Assembly: GCA_016110215.1 (NCBI GenBank)
Contig: JADWQD010000007.1
Location: 1,426,001 to 1,490,000, forward strand
Direction: 5' to 3'
DNA: 64,000 nt
Origin: Capronia americana
Taxonomy: Eukaryota; Ascomycota; Eurotiomycetes; Chaetothyriales; Herpotrichiellaceae
Below, piece after piece: positions 56,902 to 64,000 of the stretch. The notes below the pieces were generated by a model that worked only from the letters and a program-made list of their open reading frames with translations, had not been told where the DNA came from and made no database searches. The position numbers and the translations under genes were made by a program. Position 1 is the stretch's first letter. Each line of letters starts with the position of its first letter.

Positions 56902-58257
56902 TCACCATCTCTTCGCTTCATCACCTTCTTGCCACGCGTGTTCCGTGTAGCCAAGTCTTTGTTTGACCTCTTGGACAGTTGCTGAATCCCCCGTGTTCTT
57001 TCCGATGTTGTCCGAGATCTTGATTGCCGGTCTCCCACCGGCTTTCGAGAGTTTGATGACGATATTGAGTGGTTTCGACTTGGTCTGAGGGTCGGACTTT
57101 CTGTGGTAGTCATTGGTGAAGAATGTACCCACGCCAAAGGAGGGCTTGAAGCCATAATCTTCCGCCAGCTTCCTGTATTCTATGCACTTTTCGACATTGA
57201 GTGCGTCTGAGAATACGATGCTTTTGTCAGTCACCCCAATGGACTTGTAGAAGTCGCTGGCATCCTTGATGTACTGTTTCGGATCACCAGAATCTTGCCT
57301 GATTCCCGCAAACACTTCAGCATATGTAGGCTGCTTGTCCGTTGGGTTGCCATCGTCGTTATATCCCATTGTTGCATCCTGCGAGGCTGAAGTTCGGGCG
57401 GGCACCCTTTTCTTGAACGCTTTGAAGAAGTCCGCGGTGCCAAATGTATCGGTAAGAGCTACGCCTAGGACCCCCTTGCCGAAGCAGTCGAGCCAATATC
57501 GTAATCCATTCTCGTTTGCATGCTCATAGTCATTGGTAAGCGCCGCGATACCCATGTACCACTCATGGGCCACTGTTCCAACAGGAGCAATGCCATGCTT
57601 CATCGCGAAGTACACATTGCTTGAACCCGATAATTTTCCGGGAAGGTCACTCTCCTTTGATGCTCTTACCAGTCCCTTGATAACCAGATCTTGAGTGTGA
57701 AAGTCACGTCTCCTTCTGGATCCGAACTCTGAGACAACGCAGCCTGCGCTCAGCAATCGCACACCTTTCTCATATGCTTGCTCTTCTTGTCCTTCATGAT
57801 CCCAGTCTCTGTCAACGAACTTGAAGTATGCTTCGCTCGTCAAGGCGAGAAGAGGAATTTCGTATAACATGGTCTCCACCCAGAGGCCGGAAACAGTAAT
57901 GTCCAGATCGCCATACGAACTGTCATCGATGTGATTGAACTTGAGGAGGACTTGTTCGTGGGGTCGCAATCGGAACTTTTGTAGATAGTCTAGGTAGTCT
58001 GCGCTCAGGTATGGGCAATGGCTTCGCAGAAACTGCAACTCCTGCTGCTCAAGTCTAATATTCGCCAGCTTGCGGACTTGTTCTTCCAGCCATCCAAAGG
58101 CTTCTCGGTTCAACCGCATCTGAGGCGTGCGGTTCGTGAATTTGTACTCGACATCGACGGAAGGGAAGTACTTTAGGACCGCGCACTGCATAGTCAGCTT
58201 GTACAGGTCAGTGTCGAGGAACGAGAAGACCCCCTCAGGCAGCTTGGGTTGTGCCAT
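56902..58257 (-). CDS. NPT1: nicotinate phosphoribosyltransferase
   Basis: Single exon, 451 aa. Converts nicotinate and PRPP to nicotinate mononucleotide in NAD salvage (Preiss-Handler pathway). The family start SFLDTDLYKLTMQCAVLKYFP is present, as are EFGSRRRRDFHTQ, GTVAHEWYMGI (with the histidine that is phosphorylated in bacterial PncB), DTFGTADFF, GIRQDSGDP, FSDALNVEKC and SFGVGTFFTNDY. A lysine/serine-containing insertion lies after FKAFKKRVPARTSASQD. The start at 58257 has a strong context (AAAATGG); the open frame upstream of it contains only GTG. Length and motifs are normal. Confidence 0.95.
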   Translation of the reverse strand: MAQPKLPEGVFSFLDTDLYKLTMQCAVLKYFPSVDVEYKFTNRTPQMRLNREAFGWLEEQVRKLANIRLEQQELQFLRSHCPYLSADYLDYLQKFRLRPHEQVLLKFNHIDDSSYGDLDITVSGLWVETMLYEIPLLALTSEAYFKFVDRDWDHEGQEEQAYEKGVRLLSAGCVVSEFGSRRRRDFHTQDLVIKGLVRASKESDLPGKLSGSSNVYFAMKHGIAPVGTVAHEWYMGIAALTNDYEHANENGLRYWLDCFGKGVLGVALTDTFGTADFFKAFKKRVPARTSASQDATMGYNDDGNPTDKQPTYAEVFAGIRQDSGDPKQYIKDASDFYKSIGVTDKSIVFSDALNVEKCIEYRKLAEDYGFKPSFGVGTFFTNDYHRKSDPQTKSKPLNIVIKLSKAGGRPAIKISDNIGKNTGDSATVQEVKQRLGYTEHAWQEGDEAKRW

Positions 58258-60466
58258 TTTCGCAAGCACGAGCGCCTCAGGTCAAGCTGAGATCACGTTC
58301 GGGATAAGAACAAGAAGTCACAAATCAAGTTTGTTGCATTCTCCGATACGAGTCCCATGTGAATCCCTCTAGCTGTCGCACAAGACCATTCACGTCGTGT
58401 ACGACGGTGACGGCTATGACAACTGTGACAGCGAGTCTGATATCTGACTTGCGGGGATGGCCGCCAGGCGTGAATGACATAATTCTGCATCTCACTTCAT
58501 GAGACCTAATGGCCGAAGTTCACCCGCACTTTAACTCAACCTTTGCTCTCCCTGCTCTCCGTCCTCAGGACAGCCTACCTTGACATCAACCCCGGCCATC
58601 GCTTGAAGTGAATACAACAAACCTGGAAGATCGTTTGCTGTTCCTCTTGCTCTCGCAAAAGGCCTGAGCGGAGATTCAGAATTACTCGTGTCGCACCTCC
58701 AAGCACCAGTGGCAGATGCTAAGGTGCATACACGGCTCCAGAATCGTATCCATCTTTTGCTCGTGGCATATTCTGCACTCGATGCTCGCAGTCATTTCCT
58801 CCGACGGAATCGGTGGTGGGCGTTCAGTGTCGTTGCCAAATGTCAACAAGTGACGCAGGTGACTAGGGAAGCCTCTTTCTCTGAGGCGGTAGGCAAAGAA
58901 TCGTTATAGCGCAAGTATGGGTACACCGCAGCAGCATCCCCCTGTCAGGCCACGTCCGACCTCGCGCTCACGTTGCGCAGAGAGTTGCACACCCAGCTGA
59001 ACAGAGGTTAGTGTGGTGACGTTTCCTTTGGCCCGTTGCAACCTATGGGTAAGTCCTCCTGAGTGAGAGCTAATGAGGAGCCCTTTCGAGTCGCACAGGG
59101 AAGTGGTGTTGCTGCAGAACAAAAAGGCCACACATCTTACGCCTTTCAGCCGCTCTCAGGAACAACAGTCAGGTTTCCATTGCCATCCAATCAACTGATC
59201 CTGCTTTTGAATCGGAAGTTGTCATCTTTCGGTATGAACTACCTGGAGCTCAAGTCATTCCTGTCGAAGCACGAACATCATAGCAGGTGGAACGCATTTC
59301 CACAAATGGGGCTGCGGCAACTCTGCCCTTTCAGGCGGTATGGTTGATGCCAGGCCCCAGCACTGATATCAGATTGCACTGGTCGCGTCTATCAAAAGGG
59401 GGGATATCCCTGCATCCCACACAAGCACGGAGTGTGAAAATCGGCGGCCACTGTCGAAAAGTGGTTTGATGGCCAACAGCCTAGTTCTAAAGCCTTGCTT
59501 GTATCCTGGACTAGTCTATGCACCTGCGGTGGGTAGCTGCGCGCCTTCGCTCCACCGATAAGAACCGACAGCAATTCTGAGAGCACTGTACTTGCACTGT
59601 GATATCCTTTCCTCTCAAGGCTTTCCAACCCTTGATGGATTGGTCGATTCTCTAGGCTGCAAATGGTGGTATGGAGGAACGACAGATCCGACCATCAGGG
59701 AATGCGGTGATAATTGCACACAAACATCGCTGATGCATTTAGCGTGAAGATAATCATCATTTAAAAGACTGGACACCCGCGTGTCATTCTCGACTTGTAA
59801 AGTGCCAACCCCGGGTTGTTGATAGCCCAGTCTCACTGGGCCGGATCTTTTGCATTTGCGGTTGGATTTCAACCTGACCAGTTGCTTGAGCCGACCGAAG
59901 TGCAGACTCCCGACACCGCTCGGTGCGCCCTATCAGGTGATATATCTTCTGGCTTGCGAAGTGTCACGGCGGCATCAAACAAGAAATAATCTTAGGCGCT
60001 AGTCTATTGCAAAATTCTCAGCTTGGTGAAGCTAAACAAATGATTGCAAGTCTCCTAACCGTACTCGAAAGTGGGATGGCCGTGTGCCACCTGAAATTCT
60101 TCGTACATGATCCCCGGCCATCTGCCTCTCGGAGTTTTCTCCATTCTTTTGATGGTCAAATAGTTTTCCTTTCTACGCCGTCGTGCATATCATAGATTTT
60201 GCTCGGACCCGGAGCTCTCTTCCCCTAACTGTAAGCTGCCGGATACCTTGATGCGCTGGCAACAATTCTCTCGTGAGGCATGGTGGCTCTACCTGCGCTT
60301 TGCGTTCTACGCCGCTCCATCCCCGTTCGAGGGACGCCATAGGGACATCGCCTAGGGTAAGAAGTCTAGGCGCGTCAACTGTCCAGTGGCAGGCAGGTCT
60401 CCAGAGGATCAGGGCGCTCCTGGTCGTTCCGTCAAACCCTTGACTTCCAGTCCCGGTGCTGAGATG
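58258..60466. other. gene-poor region, nothing confidently coding
   Basis: About 2.2 kb of short frames on both strands without domains. The last ~150 bp are promoter of the small gene at 60620. Confidence 0.45.
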
Positions 60467-60472
60467 TATAAG
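60467..60472 (+). promoter_or_regulatory. TATA box of small paralogue 1
   Basis: TATAAG in GATGTATAAGAGCAAGTG, 153 bp before the ATG and followed by the C/T-rich GGTGCTTCTCTTCTCTTCCT. Paralogue 2 has the same arrangement (GATATAAGACAGGTG, then AGTGCTTCTTCTCTCTTCAT). Confidence 0.6.
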
Positions 60473-60619
60473 AGCAAGTGATTCACCACCCCCTCAGCTC
60501 GGTGCTTCTCTTCTCTTCCTCAAACTGTACACCGCCTCGTCTTGTATTCTTGAATTACAAACACCGGCGACCTTTTTCCAAGGATCTTCAGTTCCTCAGC
60601 AACCCGTCCGTTGACTCTC

Positions 60620-60949
60620 ATGGCGACACAATCGAACACCTGCTCGGGCGACGACAGAAGCAGAACCAAGAGCATGGTCATATCGTCCACAGGAGTGGAT
60701 GAGATCGGTGAAGGTGCTTTGAGCGTCCAAGGTCAGTTGCTATCCCAGAGATCCTACCTTGAGGGCACTCGAAGCTGAGAAGGCGCAGTTACGAACTCGC
60801 CGTCCGTCATGCTTCTTCGCTTCGTGGACTCAGCCCCTCGGGACGAGGTGTGGCAGCCCTTTCTATTAGAGAAGAAGCGGTCGACTTGTCTGAACGCTGA
60901 AGTCGACAGCATTCTTTCTGTGGTGGAGGTCGCGGGGATCAGTCGTTGA
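60620..60949 (+). CDS. unrecognised small protein, tandem paralogue 1
   Basis: Exons 60620-60731 and 60789-60949 give 90 aa. The 57-nt intron (GTCAGT...CGCAG, phase 1) removes an in-frame TGA at 60776. The model is supported by the copy at 63747: exon 1 is exactly 112 nt and the intron exactly 57 nt in both. Exon 1 is 16/37 identical at protein level, with the block SMV-x-SSTG-x-D shared. The first 24 residues of exon 2 share about 10 (PSV, L-x-R, SA, E-x-W-x-P). The N-terminus is hydrophilic and Ser/Asp-rich, with no signal peptide. I do not recognise the family. The donor GTCAGT is weaker than the GTAAGG of copy 2, so this copy could be poorly spliced. Confidence 0.6.
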
Positions 60950-63603
60950 TTCTGGAAATTCCTGAGTACTCTCCGTCGGAGTGAGCGCCAAGTCCGATTT
61001 TTGAACTCGGAAAAGAATCCTAGAACACATCATACGAATTCCCGGGGTTTGAAATTATCTACCCCGCATAGAGATTTGAAGCCCCTCTTCACCATATAAA
61101 TCCCTCACTTCTCCAAAATTCATGGTGTTGATGGTAGAAGTGGAGGGATGTTGTTGGTGTCGCAAGCTTTCAGCCTCATCGCCAGTTCCACCACGAATTG
61201 GATCCAAAAAGGCAACGCTTGGCTGCATAAGCCACCCACGTGACTCAGAGTTCAACTTTCACCTGACTTCGTCTTCATTTCTTCAAGTCCACACTCTTTC
61301 GATCTTATCGTCATTTACATTAACTCGAACATCTGCTCTTCTAAAAGCGATTAAGGTTAATCTTTAACTACACAACCTGTTCTGAAGTATGTTGCATTGT
61401 CCCATTCTTGACCAGAAAGCGGCTTCTTTCTGGTTCCGACTTCTGGCGCCATCACGGCTCTTACTTACCGCTCTACAGCTGAACCAACACCTCTTTCTCA
61501 CCGACCGATTGAAATCTTCGACGGTGTGGTATCTGCCAACAAAGAGATCGCTGCCATCTTAAGTCGACGCAGGTAGGTGCCAAGAGTGCAGCCACCAAGT
61601 CCGGACTCTTCTGACCCTACCGGCGTGCTTCGCTGGTCAGGGAACTTTGGCTCGGCTGATTTCCAAAAGAGCTTTCGAGCGAACCCATTGACTTTATACC
61701 CAACTAGCTAATTCCTACGGGACCATTTTCACCTTGAAGACCATGTGTGCCAACGATGCCAGGGATAACTACCATCGCCGACTCTCGAGCAACTGAATTG
61801 CTGAAGGCTTGGCTCAAGGAGCCAGAAGCGAGATTGTCATCGCTGAGACAGCGTGTTTCGTTGTGGAAGCCTATCATCTGGTTATTGGAGGACAATCTGC
61901 GCGAAATACATACCGCGATTCATGGTCGTCTATCAACCCCGGTGTTGTGCTTCCCTCAGAAACCTCGTCGCGTCCTGATGGTTGTGATCGACAGCCACGC
62001 CGCACCAGAGTGCCGGGATTGGAAAAAAGGAATAATACTCCTAGGCCACTTGAGGAAAAGGCTGAACGTGCAGTGACTCCTGAGCTTTGCAGGTTCCGGC
62101 CGCATGTCGTGTCAAGGCTATCTGTACTCTGTGCTCATTGCAGGTCTCCTGGACCCTGGCGATAGATATGCTAGTCCCACTATGGTTGGGTATAAGGCTA
62201 TGCAGTTCAGCAGGTGTGGCGCGACCCTTGGCGATCTGACAGAAATCCGCTTCGCCCACGATATGTTTGCCAGCCCGTTCGGATGTCTGCACTGCTGTTC
62301 ATGGTTCCAGTCTCCAACTTCAGCCTCTCCCCAGCGACCAGACTAAAGTGTGAAGCGAAAGCTGCGGAGTCGATGAAGGTGTAGCCCCCATGGAGTTGTG
62401 GCTGTCTATCGCGGGTCCGCTCGGAGATCTTTCCTCTACTCGCCTGCTGAACTCTTGGTCTGGTGGAGTTTCAGCCGAAGTCTGGAGGTATCGTGCAGCA
62501 TTAACAAATCTAAGGATGGGAAACCCAAGACTTAGAAACACAAGATTGGAAAACACAAGATTGGAAAACACAAGATTGGAAAACACAAGATTGGAAAACA
62601 CAAGATTCAAAAACACAGGATTAGAAACTACAAGATTAGAAAATATAAGGTAAGACAAGATGAGAAATAGAAGGTTTGAAAACACAAGATTTGAAAACAC
62701 AAGATTCGAAAACACAAGATTCGAAAACACAAGATCCGAAAAGTCAAGATTCGAAAAGTCAAGATTTGAAAAGTCAAGATTCGAAAACGCAAGGGACCGA
62801 CAACGATAGGAGAGAACAACGGAGACCGGGATCGATTCGTATTGAGTCAGGGATATTCAGGCAATCAGGTTTTACTAGTAACGCCACATTCACTGCGTGG
62901 CTGATTGCTCGACTCGTAATCGACAGGGGGAAGGAAGTTTCTATTTCCGCTGCGGCTTTTGGACCGTCTGAGTCCTGCAATATCAGCTATAGGGAGAGGT
63001 GTAAGGCTTCGCGGATCCGCGTCAAGGTGATCATTCATCCAATGGTCAAGACGTGACTAGGCCAGAACAGGAAGCTCCCCGAGCGCTCCAGTATGGGAAG
63101 CTCTTAAGAGCGGTGCCCGATTGAGGAGTCGACAGCCTACTCAAGAGACGCTGGGCAGTCTGGAGGGCTGCCCGGGGTGCGGAATGCCCAGGTAAGGTAC
63201 ATTGCACCTAACGCAGGCGTCCGTTTTTCGTTAGCCGCCTCTCATGGTACTCGCTATTACAGTCTCAACAGCCCACGACTATGCTCAAGCCCATCCCCAT
63301 GGCCATGCACAAGCAGTTGACACGAGATCAGCCATCAGACCTGCGTCACCCGCTCATCGGTAGCCATACAGGACCAAGCAGGAACTAGGGGGTTTTTCAT
63401 ATCCCGCTCCTCATACCCCTGGTGGTGATGCCGTCCCGAGAGCACTCGACTCATCGAGGTGCATGCTCTCGTACCTACCCCCTCGCAGAATGCTCAGACT
63501 GGCCACTGGTGTGCAGCATGTAGTGCGTGACGGGGATTGCAATACGTCCCGGGCGTTACCTCTCGCCTTGCTTGTAGGGTAGCTGCTGGCTCAGTTTACC
63601 AGA
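60950..63603. other. gene-poor region with minisatellite
   Basis: About 2.7 kb between the paralogues. Two overlapping plus-strand frames at 61756-62165 are open but unresolved, with no domain. The 62518-62793 part is a minisatellite, and long open frames over it on both strands are artefacts of a 15-bp unit. Confidence 0.45.
62518..62793. repeat. 15-bp minisatellite, about 18 imperfect copies
   Basis: Unit GATTGGAAAACACAA with variants (TTCGAAAACACAAGA, TTCGAAAAGTCAAGA). The first block holds four near-identical units, the middle is degraded (about 62605-62670), and a second block is enriched in the TTCGAA and AAGTC variants. Because 15 is a multiple of three and no unit contains a stop in several frames, it reads as pentapeptide repeats on both strands. 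Confidence 0.9.
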
Positions 63604-63609
63604 TATAAG
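63604..63609 (+). promoter_or_regulatory. TATA box of small paralogue 2
   Basis: TATAAG, 143 bp before the ATG at 63747, with a C/T-rich leader following. Confidence 0.6.
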
Positions 63610-63746
63610 ACAGGTGCAATCCCAGTTTCTCTGCGGTCAGTGCTTCTTCTCTCTTCATCTGGCCGTGCCAATTATCCTGCTCGTGGAATCACCGTCTCAC
63701 CATCTCATAGCTCTTTACCCTCCTCCGGTATCCATCCACCTTACTT

Positions 63747-64000
63747 ATGGCCTCAAACACAAACAAAAGGGCGGGCGACGATAGCAGCAGCCACAACAGC
63801 ATGGTCGTCTCGTCTACAGGCCTTGATGATCGTAACCCTGTCGTCGCGGATGTAGCAGGTAAGGTTGACCCAGCTGCTAAACCCCTCACCTCCCGTGAAG
63901 CTGATCCAAATCCAGCCGCGCCTGCACCATCTGTCACCCTCCAGCGGTACGCCAACTCAGCTTCTGAGAGCGAGGCGTGGCATCCTCATCGAGCCGCTCG
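63747..64000 (+). CDS. unrecognised small protein, tandem paralogue 2 (cut by window end)
   Basis: Exons 63747-63858 and 63916 onward, with a 57-nt intron (GTAAGG, branch-like CTGATCC, acceptor TCCAG; phase 1). About 65 residues are visible before the window ends. It starts MASNTNKRAGDD and carries the shared SMVVSSTGLDD block. After the splice comes APAPSVTLQRYANSAS, then SEAWHPH. Reading straight through the intron is also open, so the intron rests on consensus sites plus the identical architecture of the copy at 60620. Hydrophilic, no signal peptide. Same strand as paralogue 1, 3.1 kb apart, so probably a tandem duplication. Family unknown. Confidence 0.6.
   Translation, partial: MASNTNKRAGDDSSSHNSMVVSSTGLDDRNPVVADVAGKVDPAAKPLTSREADPNPAAPAPSVTLQRYANSASESEAWHPHRAA

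Noticed and set aside
61756..62165. Two overlapping plus-strand frames of about 107-119 codons between the small paralogues
   Set aside because: No similarity to the flanking family, no splice pattern like theirs, no domain.
62320..63056. Long open frames with pentapeptide repeats (NTRLE-type and FSNLV-type) on both strands
   Set aside because: They follow from the 15-bp minisatellite, which stays open in several frames; no start context, splice or flanking homology.
1..64000. CRISPR array, insertion sequence, retrotransposon, rRNA
   Set aside because: No regular spaced repeats, transposase or reverse-transcriptase motifs, long terminal repeats or rRNA core sequences were seen on either strand.

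Overview
This window is nuclear DNA of a filamentous ascomycete (Pezizomycotina). The evidence is the gene set (SET1, GFA1, GPI10, a fungal NACHT protein, an ATO-type acetate transporter, a Sso1-type syntaxin), the short GT-AG introns (mostly 49-66 nt) and C/T-rich leaders after TATA boxes. The protein flavour fits Eurotiomycetes (perhaps Chaetothyriales), but I cannot place it firmly. Genes lie on both strands with no operon structure. I see no CRISPR, insertion sequence, rRNA or convincing tRNA.

Layout. 0.5-18.8 kb is gene-dense: an unrecognised 277-aa protein, an ArfGAP-UBA protein, GPI mannosyltransferase 3, GFA1 (glutamine:fructose-6-phosphate amidotransferase), a short-chain dehydrogenase, the H3K4 methyltransferase SET1 and TRM112. 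18.8-31.3 kb is gene-poor. It holds a compact two-exon gene at 22.1 kb, a doubtful spliced ORF at 25.3 kb and an acetate transporter at 27.5 kb. 31.3-58.3 kb is again dense: a MEMO protein, a small PIP-box protein under twin ACGCGT boxes, a RING-like coiled-coil protein, a cytochrome b5-like protein, an ACSF3-like acyl/malonyl-CoA synthetase, a PI-specific phospholipase C, a wax-synthase-like MBOAT, a NACHT STAND protein, a BolA protein, a Sso1-type syntaxin and nicotinate phosphoribosyltransferase. 58.3-64 kb is gene-poor. It carries a 15-bp minisatellite and two diverged tandem copies of an unrecognised small gene, the second cut by the window end.

How the genes relate. Most are independent housekeeping genes: GPI-anchor and amino-sugar (chitin) supply, chromatin, tRNA/rRNA/eRF1 methylation, secretion, NAD salvage, Fe-S handling and lipid signalling. 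No biosynthetic cluster is evident. Several divergent pairs could share promoters: SDR/SET1, MEMO/PIP-box protein and PLC/MBOAT.

All spliced models were built by hand from reading-frame continuity and splice consensus. The best candidates for something undescribed are the paralogous pair at 60.6 and 63.7 kb, the PIP-box gene with its twin MCB-like boxes, and the TATA-driven 75-aa gene at 22.1 kb.
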